Assembly: GCF_008064665.1 (NCBI RefSeq)
Contig: NZ_VRZA01000003.1
Coordinates: 620,001-684,000 of the forward strand
Source: Parahaliea maris
Lineage (GTDB): Bacteria > Pseudomonadota > Gammaproteobacteria > Pseudomonadales > Halieaceae
Length of the DNA stretch: 64,000 nt
Direction: 5' to 3'
Part shown: in pieces, positions 18,695-28,004 of the stretch
Layout: each line of letters starts with the position of its first letter
Position numbering within the stretch: the stretch's first letter is position 1
Notes under the pieces: model-generated
The model's input: the letters and a program-made list of their open reading frames with translations, nothing else
Told to the model about the DNA's origin: nothing
The model's database searches: none
Translations under genes and position numbers: made by a program

Positions 18695-19896
18695 CGGTGC
18701 TGGCCAGCGAGCTGATCACCCTGGGCCTGCTGTTGTTGCTGGCCGTGTTGGCCGAGGCGATGGGCCGGCACACCCGGATGCCGCGTATTTCCCTGCTGAT
18801 CCTGGTGGGGTTTTTACTCGGTCCTTCGGTGGCGGGGCTGGTGGATCCGCGCTCTGCGCGCAGTTTCGAGTTCATTTCGGTGCTGGCCCTGTCCATGGTG
18901 GGCTTTCTCGTTGGCGGCCGCATGTCGATGGACCTGATCCGGCGCCTGGGGCACCTCATCATGTGGGTGGCGCTATGGGAAACGCTGGTTACCTACGCGG
19001 TCGTGGCCGTGGGGGTGCTGCTGCTGGGTGGGGGAATTCATCTCGCCCTGTTGCTGGGGGCCATCGGTACCGCCACGGACCCCGCAGCGACCTTTGAGGC
19101 AATCCGCGAACAGCAGCGCGGCAGCCGCTTCGCCGATGTGTTGTCGGGTATCGTGGCGGTGGACGACGCCATAGGTCTCATCGTGTTCAGCATAACGGTA
19201 CTGGTGTTGCACGTAGTGTCCGCCGGCGCGATGGACATGGGCGCCGACTTTCTGTTGCACGCTTTGCGCGAGCTGTTTGGCGCACTCCTGCTCGGCGTGC
19301 TGCTGGGGCTGCCCATGGCCTACCTGTCGGGTCGGCTGCGGCGAGGTGAGCCGACCCTGATGGAAGCGCTCGGCATGGTGTTGTTGTGCGCGGGCCTGGC
19401 GCAGTGGCTGAAGGTATCGCACCTGCTGGCCTGTGTGGCGATGGGAATGACCGTGGTGAATTTTGCGCGCCACCACCACCGCCCGTTTCATGCCGTCGAG
19501 GATATCGAGTGGCCGTTTCTGGCCCTGTTCTTCATTTTCTGCGGCGCTTACCTGACCCTGGATGCCTTTGCCGGGGTCAGCACCCTGTTACTGGCCTATT
19601 TACTGCTGCGGCTGCTCGGGCGTGTGCTGGGCGGCTGGCTGGCGGCTGTCCCGGCCTGGACCCAGGGCGGGTTCTCGCGCTGGGGTGGCCTGGCCATGCT
19701 GCCCCAGGCGGGTGTCGCCCTGGCCATGGCCTTTGTCGCTGCCGGCCTGTATCCGGATCTGCAGGAAACGCTGCTGCCGGTGGTGATTTCCGCCACCGTG
19801 CTGTTTGAACTGGCCGGGCCACTGGCCGCCCGGGCAGTGTTGACCCGGGTCGCCGCAGAGGAAAGCGAAATCCGGGCCGGACCCGGTGGCACGTAG
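18691..19896 (+). CDS. Cation:proton antiporter (CPA family)
   Basis: 401 residues with about 11-12 membrane segments. ATDPAA (Asp130) and the paired Asp158-Asp159 in VAVDDAIGL match the ion-binding core of CPA-type Na+(K+)/H+ exchangers; the Asp-Asp pair is characteristic of electrogenic members. It has no C-terminal TrkA-type domain. The GTG start shares four bases with the stop of the Na/Pi transporter, so translation is coupled. The pairing suggests a sodium-circulation role. Confidence 0.88.
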   Translation: MTVLASELITLGLLLLLAVLAEAMGRHTRMPRISLLILVGFLLGPSVAGLVDPRSARSFEFISVLALSMVGFLVGGRMSMDLIRRLGHLIMWVALWETLVTYAVVAVGVLLLGGGIHLALLLGAIGTATDPAATFEAIREQQRGSRFADVLSGIVAVDDAIGLIVFSITVLVLHVVSAGAMDMGADFLLHALRELFGALLLGVLLGLPMAYLSGRLRRGEPTLMEALGMVLLCAGLAQWLKVSHLLACVAMGMTVVNFARHHHRPFHAVEDIEWPFLALFFIFCGAYLTLDAFAGVSTLLLAYLLLRLLGRVLGGWLAAVPAWTQGGFSRWGGLAMLPQAGVALAMAFVAAGLYPDLQETLLPVVISATVLFELAGPLAARAVLTRVAAEESEIRAGPGGT

Positions 19897-19910
19897 CGCC
19901 CCCGGGGCGC
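19896..19910. terminator. Hairpin at the antiporter stop
   Basis: GCGCCC / GGGCGC with a 3-nt CCG loop, beginning at the last base of the antiporter TAG. It lies 16 nt before the convergent hydrolase stop. It is short and has no U-tract. Confidence 0.35.
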
Positions 19911-19926
19911 CGTGGATTCCCGTGAC

Positions 19927-21336
19927 TTACAGCGTCAGCTGGTCGCCCCGGGCGGGCACCTCTACCGACATGCCAAACTCCTCCTGCAGACGTTGCGCCA
20001 GCACGACCTGCGCTTCCGGCTCGCCGTGCACCAGTACCATCCGCGGACGCGGGGTAAACGATCCCGCCCACTCGATCAGTTCGCTTTGCCCGGCGTGGGC
20101 GGAAAAGCAGCCGAGGGTCTCGATCCGGGCCTTGATGGCATAGGGCTCGCCAAACAGTTTGACCTCTTTGGCGCCGTCCACCAGCAACCGGCCCAGGGTG
20201 CCCCGGGCCTGAAAGCCGACAAAAATGACGGTGTTGCGGTTGTCCCAGATGCGCTGCTTGAAGTGGTGGCGGATACGCCCGCCGGTACACATGCCACTGC
20301 CGGCAATGATGATCGCCCCGGACTTGATCCGGTTGATGGCCATCGATTCCTCGGTGTCCTCGACCAGGTTCAGGGTGGGCAGGAAACTGGCGAGGGAGTC
20401 ACGGTGGACCTCGCTCAGCTGTTTGATGTCGTCACCATCGAGCGCATTCAGCCAGTTGTCGTAGACCCGGGTAACCGCGATGGCCATGGGGCTGTCCAGG
20501 TAGACCTGCCAGGGGTCGAGTTCGCCATTTTTGTAAAGCACGCCCAGGTGAAACAGGATTTCCTGCGCCCGGCCCACGGCAAATGAGGGAATCATCACAC
20601 TGCCCCCCCGACGCCAGGTGTCGTGCAACACTTCACGCAGTTCGTCGAGGGTGTCGGCTTCGCACCGGTGTTCGCGATCGCCGTAGGTGCTCTCCATCAT
20701 TAGCAGGTCTGCTTTTGTCAGGTGTGTGGGGTCTTTCATGAGCACCGAACCGCTGCGCCCCAGGTCGCCGGAAAAGACCAGGGTGCGGGTGTCGTGGCCG
20801 TCCCCGATAGTCAGCTCGACGATGGCGGAGCCGAGAATGTGACCGGCATCGTGAAACTTCAACTGTAGCTCGCGGAATACGTCGAACGGCGTGCCATAGG
20901 CAAGCGGCCGGCATTGCCTGAGCACCCGCTCGACGTCTTCCTGATCGTACACCGGGGATTCCGGCTTGCGACCGCGGCGTTCCCGCCGCAGGTTCTCCCG
21001 CTCCAGGTCGCGCAGGTACAGGCCAGCTGAGTCGTGCAGCATGATGTCCAGCAGGTCGGCGGTGGCGGCTGTACACAGGATGGGCCCGCGGAAGCCGCGG
21101 CGTACCAGCAGGGGTAGCAGCCCCGAGTGGTCCAGGTGCGCGTGGGACAGGATCACCGCATCGAGGCTGGCCGGGTCGAAGGGAAAATCCTCGTCCTGGA
21201 TGCGATCCACTGCGTCGCCGCCCTGGTGCATGCCGCAGTCCAGAATCACCCGGCGGCCACTGGCCAGTTGTAGCAGGTGGCAGGAACCGGTGACCTCGCC
21301 GGCGGCGCCGTGAAAGGTAATGGTTGTGTCGGCCAT
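19927..21336 (-). CDS. Beta-CASP metallo-hydrolase with RNA-specificity domain (CPSF73-like)
   Basis: 469 residues. The metallo-beta-lactamase core has HAHLDHSG (about residue 65), a DAGHILGS histidine and FSGDLG. The beta-CASP insert and the C-terminal FSAHAGQ motif follow, where the usual aspartate of the HAD signature is glycine. Such bacterial proteins resemble eukaryotic mRNA 3'-end endonucleases and are thought to process RNA. The ATG at 21336 has GGAG five bases upstream and was preferred over a GTG two codons earlier. Confidence 0.87.
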   Translation of the reverse strand: MADTTITFHGAAGEVTGSCHLLQLASGRRVILDCGMHQGGDAVDRIQDEDFPFDPASLDAVILSHAHLDHSGLLPLLVRRGFRGPILCTAATADLLDIMLHDSAGLYLRDLERENLRRERRGRKPESPVYDQEDVERVLRQCRPLAYGTPFDVFRELQLKFHDAGHILGSAIVELTIGDGHDTRTLVFSGDLGRSGSVLMKDPTHLTKADLLMMESTYGDREHRCEADTLDELREVLHDTWRRGGSVMIPSFAVGRAQEILFHLGVLYKNGELDPWQVYLDSPMAIAVTRVYDNWLNALDGDDIKQLSEVHRDSLASFLPTLNLVEDTEESMAINRIKSGAIIIAGSGMCTGGRIRHHFKQRIWDNRNTVIFVGFQARGTLGRLLVDGAKEVKLFGEPYAIKARIETLGCFSAHAGQSELIEWAGSFTPRPRMVLVHGEPEAQVVLAQRLQEEFGMSVEVPARGDQLTL

Positions 21337-21398
21337 GGTCACTCCGCCGTGGTTGCAGTTATGGGACTAGTGTAGTCCTACACGATGCGTGAAGGGCA

Positions 21399-22088
21399 CT
21401 AGCGTAAATCTTTCAGGCGTGCAGGTTTGCTGCGGCCTTCCCGATCCACGCCGCCGCGATGGCTGGCAATGGCCAGCAGGAGCTCGGCGGTGGCCAGGGC
21501 ATCCACCAGTGCATTGTGCGCGGGATAGTCGGGCAGGCCGTAGCGGCGGCGACAGGCGGTGAGGTTCAGGCCACCGTTGTGTTCGGCTTGCCCGACGCGG
21601 TCGCGGTAGCGTTTTTCCATCGCCAGCGTGTCCAGGTACGGCAGCAGCAGGGGCGCGCCGAAATGACGCTGGCTGGCCCGGTTCAGGTACGTCAGGTCCA
21701 GGGGGGCGTGGTGGAATACCAGTACCCTTCCCCGCGCAGCTTCACACAGGCGGTCAATGGCGTCGGCTTCGCTGCCCGCCTGCTCCAGGTCGCAGTCCCG
21801 CAACTGGTGGATGCCGGCGCTCTGGCCCACGCTGCCGGTGGTGGCGATCAGGCAGTGACTGGCGGAGGCCAGGTTGACGCGGCCACCGTCCACCGCCACC
21901 CAGCCAAGACTGAGCAACTCACCTTCGTTGACGTCCAGAGACGACATCTCTGCGTCGCACACCAGGAAGCGCTGTTCCACCCAGGGGCGACGGGCAGCCG
22001 GGGCGGGCGCTTCCCAGCACCGGGCCAGTACAGTGCCGCTGACCCGCGAGCGGTAGCGCCAGCGGCGCCAGGGTAGCGGCCACATCAA
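21399..22088 (-). CDS. 3'-5' exonuclease, DEDDh type (DnaQ-like)
   Basis: 229 residues. Exo I is DAEMSSLD, with Asp and Glu metal ligands near residue 45; the C-terminal Exo III region is HNALVDALAT, with His and Asp. It is related to the proofreading subunit of DNA polymerase III, but stand-alone copies next to DUF294 proteins are common and have no assigned role. Its ATG overlaps the stop of the upstream DUF294 gene by four bases. About 40 arginine-rich N-terminal residues precede the domain. Confidence 0.85.
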   Translation of the reverse strand: MMWPLPWRRWRYRSRVSGTVLARCWEAPAPAARRPWVEQRFLVCDAEMSSLDVNEGELLSLGWVAVDGGRVNLASASHCLIATTGSVGQSAGIHQLRDCDLEQAGSEADAIDRLCEAARGRVLVFHHAPLDLTYLNRASQRHFGAPLLLPYLDTLAMEKRYRDRVGQAEHNGGLNLTACRRRYGLPDYPAHNALVDALATAELLLAIASHRGGVDREGRSKPARLKDLR

Positions 22089-23971
22089 CCCATGCCTTGG
22101 CGAAAGCGCAGACGCACGCCAGCCTGGGCATCGTGAATAATGGAAAAGGCGTCCCGCAGCTGTTCCCGGGCCATCTTCGACAGGTTCCTGGGATTGAGGA
22201 AGTTACTCACCTTCTCACCGCGCAGCTGCTGCTCCACGTGGTTCTGCAGGCGCAAGCGCTGCAGGCAGTGCAGGGCGTCGGTCAGGTTGCGTGCGTCCAC
22301 TTTGGCCAAGGCACCCGCCTGCTCCAGGGCGAGCAGGCGTTCGTCGGTATTGACGGCAGCTACACGATGACCGAGGGCGTGGAGTCGGACGATGTCGGTG
22401 ATGGGCATGACCCCGTGCTTTTTCAGGTCCAGACTGTCGCGATGCTGGCCGTCGCGATCGACCACGAAACGGCGGAAAATGCCGAGCGGCGCCGGATTGT
22501 CCAGGGCGTTTTGCGCCAGTGCAGCCAGGAATATGGTGTTGTCGGACGAAGCGGACAGCATGGTCTGCTGCAGTTGTTCGCACAGACTCGCGTCGCCGTG
22601 AATGGCGCGCAGGTCGAAGAAGATCGATACCCGCATCACCGCGTCGGGTGTAGGGGTGCGGGTCCAGCTGCGGACCTTTTCTTGCCACTGGGCCAGCGGC
22701 AGGCGCCACTCGGGGTTCATCGCCATCACGTTGCCGTTGCAGTAGGGGTAGCCGCAGGTATCGAGTCCGTCGCACACCGACTGCGCCAGTCGCTGGAAAT
22801 AGTCCGCGTGCTCCTCGCCCATGCTGTTGTCGATGATCAGGCCGTTGTCCTGGTCGGCACCCAGCAGCTGCTCCTGGCGGCCCTGGGAACCGAACCCGGC
22901 CCAGCAGTAGGGTACCGGGGGAGGCCCCAACCGAGCTTCGGCGATCTGCAGCAGGCGGACGGTAACGGCGTCACTGATGGCGGTGAGTACCCGGCTGACC
23001 TGGCGCGCCCGGATACCGGTGTTGACCCACTGCACCATGAGATTGGGCACGCCCTGCAACAGGCTCTGGATGCCGGCCACCTCCTCCTGACGGTAGATGT
23101 GCTGCACCAGGAACACCGGGTCATCCTGGCGCGCCAGCATGAGATCGGACGTGGTGACAACCCCGCAGAGCTTGTTGTCGCGCAGGACCGGCAGGTGGTG
23201 ACAACCGTACCGGGTCATGGTCAGTAGTGCTTCGAACAGGCTGGCCTCTGCCTGCAGCCAGCGCACATCAGCGGTCATGATGTCGCGGGTGGCGGTCTCG
23301 GGTGAGCGGTCAGCGGCGAGCACACGCTCTCGCAGGTCACGGTCGGTGACAATGCCCGCCAGTGTCTCACCGTCCATTACGAACACCGAGGAGACCCGGC
23401 GAGCTGTCATGGCGCGGGCGGTCTCGCTGATAGGCGTATCAGGACGCACCGTCAGCAGGTCGCTGGTCATCACCGACGCCACCGCCTGGGTCATGGCGTG
23501 AGGCTGGGATTCGTAGCGGGCCGCGCGCCGCAGGCGGCGGCTACGCTGGGTGTGGAAGTAGCGGTCGAAATCCCGGTGGGCCTCGCGCAGGGCAAGGTAC
23601 CGGTGGTTGGGCAGGTGGTAGAGCAGGGTGTCTTCGATCACGGTGGCGGTCACACCTTCGGAGTGCGCCTGGTTCAGGCGCTCGAGATGGAAGCTTTCTC
23701 CCTCTCCGAGTCGGTCTAACAGCTTGTTTTGGCCGTCTCGCAAGTCGATGGCGCCGCTGCGTACAACACGCAAACCGCTGCCATCACCGGTGACGAGGCG
23801 CTCTCCCTGACGGTGGTAGATGACCTCCATGTCCGCGGCGCTGGCCCGGAGGGTGTCCGGATCGAGTTCGTTGAAAGGCAGGGTCTGGCCGAGGAAGTCG
23901 ACCAGGGATTGTAGCTCAGGCGATATCGCTCTGCTGCCCGATGCGGGTTCATGCTGGTCTGCGGACGACAT
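22085..23971 (-). CDS. cNMP-binding/CBS/DUF294 nucleotidyltransferase-like protein
   Basis: 628 residues with a layered architecture: a cyclic-nucleotide-binding-like domain (about 25-150), two CBS repeats (about 165-285), a DUF294 nucleotidyltransferase-like domain with GFGSQGRQEQ and DQDN (Asp373, Asp375), and a helical C-terminal domain (about 480-620). The fold recalls GlnD-type signal transferases, but the substrate is unknown. It lies downstream of the symporter genes and is coupled to the exonuclease, so a role in sensing energy state or controlling transport is likely but not shown. Confidence 0.88.
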   Translation of the reverse strand: MSSADQHEPASGSRAISPELQSLVDFLGQTLPFNELDPDTLRASAADMEVIYHRQGERLVTGDGSGLRVVRSGAIDLRDGQNKLLDRLGEGESFHLERLNQAHSEGVTATVIEDTLLYHLPNHRYLALREAHRDFDRYFHTQRSRRLRRAARYESQPHAMTQAVASVMTSDLLTVRPDTPISETARAMTARRVSSVFVMDGETLAGIVTDRDLRERVLAADRSPETATRDIMTADVRWLQAEASLFEALLTMTRYGCHHLPVLRDNKLCGVVTTSDLMLARQDDPVFLVQHIYRQEEVAGIQSLLQGVPNLMVQWVNTGIRARQVSRVLTAISDAVTVRLLQIAEARLGPPPVPYCWAGFGSQGRQEQLLGADQDNGLIIDNSMGEEHADYFQRLAQSVCDGLDTCGYPYCNGNVMAMNPEWRLPLAQWQEKVRSWTRTPTPDAVMRVSIFFDLRAIHGDASLCEQLQQTMLSASSDNTIFLAALAQNALDNPAPLGIFRRFVVDRDGQHRDSLDLKKHGVMPITDIVRLHALGHRVAAVNTDERLLALEQAGALAKVDARNLTDALHCLQRLRLQNHVEQQLRGEKVSNFLNPRNLSKMAREQLRDAFSIIHDAQAGVRLRFRQGMG

Positions 23972-24043
23972 GGCTGGCAGTTCTCCCGCTGCGCCGGTAC
24001 CCGGTGTTATCGGCCGTCTGGGCGATAACAGTTGCGTCGGTGG

Positions 24044-24511
24044 TTAGCGGCTGAAATTGGTAGACACTTCTGCAGTAAACCGGTTATCCGGTGTTATCGC
24101 AACCAGCCGCAGGCGTTCGCCCTCTGCAAGGGGCGCCGCCAGGGGTAACTGCCACAGTGTGGTGTCGCTGTTCACGCTGGTCATCGACTCCGGTGGAACA
24201 TTGTCTGCGGGTGTGGCGCCTGCGGGCACCACGGCGAGCGCGACGCCCTGCAGGCTGACATTGGAACTCAGTTCCAGCAGGGGGGTGGCGTCTGTCGGGA
24301 GTACCTGCAAACGCAGGGTGACATCGCCATTGACCAGTTCACAGGCACCGCTGTCGTAGCGGCAGTTGCTTTTTTCCAGTAGGGGGTACACCTGCCCGGG
24401 GATGGCCGCGTGGGGCTTTTCACTGGTGAAATGGCCGACCCCGAACCAGGCGATGAGTGAGAGGATGGGAGCCACCAGCAGGGCAATCACGATGTGTTTG
24501 TTGGTGAACAT
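24044..24511 (-). CDS. Single-pass membrane protein of the symporter operon, unknown function
   Basis: 155 residues from MFTNKHIVIA. A single hydrophobic segment (about 6-25) is followed by a periplasmic beta-rich domain with a close cysteine pair (SNCRYDSGACEL). The upstream frame is open to 24565 but would overlap the symporter end; the ATG 28 nt after the symporter stop was chosen, although its AGGAG lies rather far away. The family is not recognised. Position suggests an accessory role for the symporter. Confidence 0.65.
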   Translation of the reverse strand: MFTNKHIVIALLVAPILSLIAWFGVGHFTSEKPHAAIPGQVYPLLEKSNCRYDSGACELVNGDVTLRLQVLPTDATPLLELSSNVSLQGVALAVVPAGATPADNVPPESMTSVNSDTTLWQLPLAAPLAEGERLRLVAITPDNRFTAEVSTNFSR

Positions 24512-24539
24512 GCTGGTGGCGTCTCCTGTGGTTACAGCT

Positions 24540-26270
24540 TCAGTGGTCGTGGGCGACTTCGGCACCCGCGGGGATGCGGATATGTTCGACCAGTTCGCGC
24601 ACGGACTCCGGCGGTTGTGCAGTCACTTTGGACACCGCGAAGGCTACCGCGAAGTTCACGACCGCGCCGACCACACCAAAGGCATTGGGTTCGATGCCGA
24701 AGAACCAGTTCTCGGGAGTGTCGCCAAGGAAGGCGGTGCCCGGGATAAACATGATGCCCTTGTGCTGGAACACATAGAACAGGGTAACACCGATACCCGC
24801 CACCATGCCGGCGATGGCGCCCTCCTTGGTGACGACCTTGGAGAAGATGCCCATCATCAGCGCCGGGAAGATCGACGAGGCGGCGAGACCGAAGGCCAGG
24901 GCCACCGTCCCCGCGGCGAAGCCCGGCGGATTGAGCCCGAGATACCCCGCGCCGACAATCGCCAGGGCCATGGCCACACGGCTGGCGTTCAGCTCCGCCT
25001 TCTCGGAGATGTTAGGTGCAATCATGCCCTTGAGCAGGTCGTGAGAGATGGCTGAGGCAATCGCCAGCAACAGGCCCGCTGCGGTGGATAGCGCTGCCGC
25101 GAGGCCACCGGCTGCCACCAGGGCAATTACCCAGTTGGGCAGGCGGGCGATTTCCGGGTTGGCCAGTACCATGATGTCGTTGTCGATCTTGACCATTTCA
25201 TTGGTCTCGGCATTGGCGCTGTACTGGATGCGGCCGTCCTCGTTCTTGTCCTCGTAAGCGAGCAGGCCGGTGGTTTCCCAGTTCTTGAACCACTGGGGAC
25301 GCTCGTCGTAGGCGAGATAGTTGCCGGGTTGCGGTTCGATGGTCTGCATCAGGTTGAGGCGTGCCATGCCGGCCACCGCGGGGGCAGTGGTGTAGAGGAT
25401 GGCGATGAACACCAGCGCCCAACCAGCGGAGGAGCGCGCGTCGCTCACCTTGGGTACGGTGAAGAAGCGGATGATCACGTGGGGCAGGCCCGCGGTGCCG
25501 ATCATCAGCGAGGCGGTGTAGGCGAACATGTTCAGCGTCGATAGCCGTTCACTGATGGTGTACTGGGCGAAGCCCAGGTCCGTCACCACCTGGTCGAGGC
25601 GGTCCAGCAGGTAGGTGTCGCTACCGCTCAGGGTGCTGCCAAGGCCCAGTTGGGGCAGGGGGTTGCCGGTCAGTTGCAGGCTGATGAACATCGCCGGGAT
25701 GGTATAGGCGAGGATCAGCACACAGTACTGGGCAATCTGGGTGTAGGTGATGCCCTTCATGCCGCCGAGTACTGCATAGAAGAACACGAGGATCATGCCC
25801 ACATACAGGCCGGTGTCGTAGTCCACTTCGAGGAAGCGGGAGAAGGCTACGCCCACCCCTTTCATCTGGCCGATGACGTAGGTCACCGAACAGATGATCA
25901 GGCAGATCACCGCTACCGCCCGCGCCGACTTCGAGTAGAAGCGGTCGCCGATAAACTCGGGCACGGTGAACTTGCCGTACTTGCGCAGGTAGGGGGCGAG
26001 CAGCATCGCCAGGATCACAAAGCCGCCGGTCCAGCCCATCAGGAAGACGGAGCCGCCGTAGCCCATAAAGGCGATCATCCCCGCCATGGAGATGAAGGAC
26101 GCGGCTGACATCCAGTCCGCGGCCGTGGCCATGCCGTTGGCCACCGGGTGCACGCCGCCGCCGGCGACGTAGAATTCCTTGGTGGAGCCGGCCCGCGACC
26201 AGATGGCGATGCCGATGTACAGGGCGAAGGTCGCCCCGACCACGATATACGTTAGTGTACGAAGATCCAT
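24540..26270 (-). CDS. Sodium:solute symporter, large subunit (ActP-related; TIGR03648-like)
   Basis: 576 residues of the solute:sodium symporter fold, with about 12-13 membrane segments. Regions such as ADWMSAASFISMAG and FALYIGIAIWSRAGSTKEFYVAGGG match the acetate permease relatives that work with a DUF4212 small subunit. An extramembrane insertion at about 310-375 contains D341-K-N-E-D-G-R-I, an EF-hand-like loop. It likely imports acetate or another short carboxylate. The gene follows the small subunit by 9 nt, and its promoter region carries the GACTTTGGTC motif. Confidence 0.9.
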   Translation of the reverse strand: MDLRTLTYIVVGATFALYIGIAIWSRAGSTKEFYVAGGGVHPVANGMATAADWMSAASFISMAGMIAFMGYGGSVFLMGWTGGFVILAMLLAPYLRKYGKFTVPEFIGDRFYSKSARAVAVICLIICSVTYVIGQMKGVGVAFSRFLEVDYDTGLYVGMILVFFYAVLGGMKGITYTQIAQYCVLILAYTIPAMFISLQLTGNPLPQLGLGSTLSGSDTYLLDRLDQVVTDLGFAQYTISERLSTLNMFAYTASLMIGTAGLPHVIIRFFTVPKVSDARSSAGWALVFIAILYTTAPAVAGMARLNLMQTIEPQPGNYLAYDERPQWFKNWETTGLLAYEDKNEDGRIQYSANAETNEMVKIDNDIMVLANPEIARLPNWVIALVAAGGLAAALSTAAGLLLAIASAISHDLLKGMIAPNISEKAELNASRVAMALAIVGAGYLGLNPPGFAAGTVALAFGLAASSIFPALMMGIFSKVVTKEGAIAGMVAGIGVTLFYVFQHKGIMFIPGTAFLGDTPENWFFGIEPNAFGVVGAVVNFAVAFAVSKVTAQPPESVRELVEHIRIPAGAEVAHDH

Positions 26271-26279
26271 GACAGCCCC

Positions 26280-26549
26280 CTATTCGTCGTCGTGGACATT
26301 GAACTCGCGGTCCAATGCCGCCATACGGCGCGTGTAGTAGAAAATGAGTGCGACAAATACGTAGATCGAACCCTGCTGGGCAAACCAGAAGCCGAGCTTG
26401 TAGCCGCCGATCTGGATCTGGTTGAGAACATCCACCAGCAGGATGCCGCAGCCGTAGCTGACCACAAACCAGATCACCAGGAGTTTGATCATCAGCGCGA
26501 GGTTGCGCTTCCAGTAGGCCGCGGCCTGTTCTTCTGTCAGCTTGGACAT
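26280..26549 (-). CDS. Sodium:solute symporter small subunit (DUF4212)
   Basis: 89 residues with two membrane helices (about 13-35 and 50-68). It matches DUF4212/TIGR03647 small subunits, which are always paired with a large SSS subunit as here. MSKLTEEQAAAYW begins behind GGAGAAG, so 26549 is taken as the start although the frame is open to 26591. It is the first gene of the operon symporter, small membrane protein, DUF294, exonuclease. Confidence 0.88.
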   Translation of the reverse strand: MSKLTEEQAAAYWKRNLALMIKLLVIWFVVSYGCGILLVDVLNQIQIGGYKLGFWFAQQGSIYVFVALIFYYTRRMAALDREFNVHDDE

Positions 26550-26589
26550 GACAACTTCTCCGTTAGCATTGTTATGGTGAGAAGAGTCC

Positions 26590-26632
26590 ACTATACACCC
26601 GGGACTCCTCCCGTTCTTTTCGACTTTGGTCG
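26590..26632 (-). promoter_or_regulatory. Promoter of the symporter operon with GACTTTGGTC operator
   Basis: The operator occupies 26622-26631 (plus-strand reading GACTTTGGTC). The -10 TATAGT is on the minus strand at 26590-26595; operator centre to -10 is 31.5 bp. No -35 is recognisable, as expected for an activator-dependent promoter. The left half of the motif also takes part in the hairpin after the porin stop. Confidence 0.55.
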
Positions 26633-26645
26633 GGTGCGCCCGACC
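26628..26645 (-). terminator. Hairpin directly after the porin stop
   Basis: GGTCGGG / CCCGACC, a 7-bp stem with a 4-nt loop, beginning at the base after the porin TAG. There is no U-tract on the minus strand. It could partly insulate the symporter promoter from porin transcription; alternatively it is part of the operator. Confidence 0.4.
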
Positions 26646-27965
26646 CTAGAACGCGTACTTCACAGCAAACTGCAGCCGGCTCAGATCACCCTTGCGTCCG
26701 TCCTCCAGTTCCTTTTTGCCGTAGCTGAGCTCGCCGCCGATTTGCAGTTTCGGCGCCGGCAGCCAGTTCAGGTTGGCGTGCACGGTCTGGTAGTCGCTGG
26801 CAAGGCTGTTGGCCCCGCCGAACTCACCCGTGTCGGGATTGTCGGCGGAGGCGGCGGACAGCGAAAAGGTGCTGCGCCACTCGTCACTCCAGTAATGCTG
26901 GTAGGCGACGTAACCGCCCCATTGGTCGATGGTCTCGATGTCGCCGTTGGCGTCGATGTAGCCGTCGTTGAACGCATTGAGGCCCAGGTAGCGGCCCAGG
27001 GCGTCGCCGTAGCTGAACATGAAGCGCAGGTCGTCGCGGCCCAGCATCCATTTGCCCGCCAGGCTCAGGCCGTAGCCGAACTGGCTGTCGCTGGCGGCTT
27101 CGGTGGCGCTGTCGCTGCGGGCCTCGTAGTCCAGCTCACGGGCGATACCGGCGATGGACCAGCTCAGGTCACCGGCCTTGCCGTTATAGCGGGCGACGAT
27201 GTCGGGCATGGATTCCGCGTCATCCAGGCGGGTACTGACGCTGCCGCCGCTGAACTGGTTCAGGCGGGTGGCGGGATTCTCCAGGGCCAGCTGCAGGGGG
27301 CCGCTGGTCCAGCGGATCATCGGCTGGCGGTTGAAGATGGTGCCCACCGGGCCGACGAAATCCAGCACGTCGGGCAGTGCGCCGACGTTGAAGAAGGTGC
27401 TCCAGGTCTGGCCCGCCAGAATCGAACTACCTTCGGCGTAATCCCAGTTGACGAAGGCGTGCCGCAGGCGCGAGTTCCACGAGTTGGAGATACGCTCGTC
27501 CCCGGCCGGGCTCAGCATGAAGTCGAGTTCGATACGGGTGGAAATGGCGCCGGCATCGGTATTTGTCTTCGTAGTGAAGAAGAATCGCGATGATTTGGCG
27601 TGCAGGCTGAAACTGTTGTAGCTGTCGGCGTCGCCCGAGGCTGGTTCCACCGGAATCACCGAGGGCACGATAAAGTCGTTGATCAGCGAACTGGAGGGCC
27701 TGCCCTCGGAGTAGCTGCTGGCGATGCCGTCGAGCTGGATATAACCGCCGTAGCGCATGGTGGTGCCCTTGGCCATCGGCCGGGCTTCCTCGATGTCGCT
27801 GCTGTTGCTGACGATGGACTGGCTGTTGGAGGTCACCTGAGCCTTGAGTTCCGCGATCTGGCGTTCCAGTTCGGCAATCTTGTCCGCCACGGCGTCTGCC
27901 AGCGCGGGAGTGGAACCGACAGCCAGGCTTGCTGCTATCAGGACATGCTGGGTGTGCTTGCGCAT
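26646..27965 (-). CDS. DcaP-like trimeric outer-membrane porin
   Basis: 439 residues. The signal peptide (about 1-23, ending ALA) is followed by a short coiled coil (KIAELERQIAELKAQ) typical of DcaP-type porins, then a beta-barrel rich in alternating aromatic residues ending in the porin-type terminal phenylalanine (VKYAF). It likely admits small carboxylates such as acetate to the periplasm. AGGAG precedes MRKHTQ. It is transcribed away from the response regulator across a region with a palindromic operator, which supports co-regulation with the symporter. Confidence 0.88.
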   Translation of the reverse strand: MRKHTQHVLIAASLAVGSTPALADAVADKIAELERQIAELKAQVTSNSQSIVSNSSDIEEARPMAKGTTMRYGGYIQLDGIASSYSEGRPSSSLINDFIVPSVIPVEPASGDADSYNSFSLHAKSSRFFFTTKTNTDAGAISTRIELDFMLSPAGDERISNSWNSRLRHAFVNWDYAEGSSILAGQTWSTFFNVGALPDVLDFVGPVGTIFNRQPMIRWTSGPLQLALENPATRLNQFSGGSVSTRLDDAESMPDIVARYNGKAGDLSWSIAGIARELDYEARSDSATEAASDSQFGYGLSLAGKWMLGRDDLRFMFSYGDALGRYLGLNAFNDGYIDANGDIETIDQWGGYVAYQHYWSDEWRSTFSLSAASADNPDTGEFGGANSLASDYQTVHANLNWLPAPKLQIGGELSYGKKELEDGRKGDLSRLQFAVKYAF

Positions 27966-28004
27966 CTTCACTGCTCCTGTTCTGGTTATGAATTGAGCAG
28001 TGGC

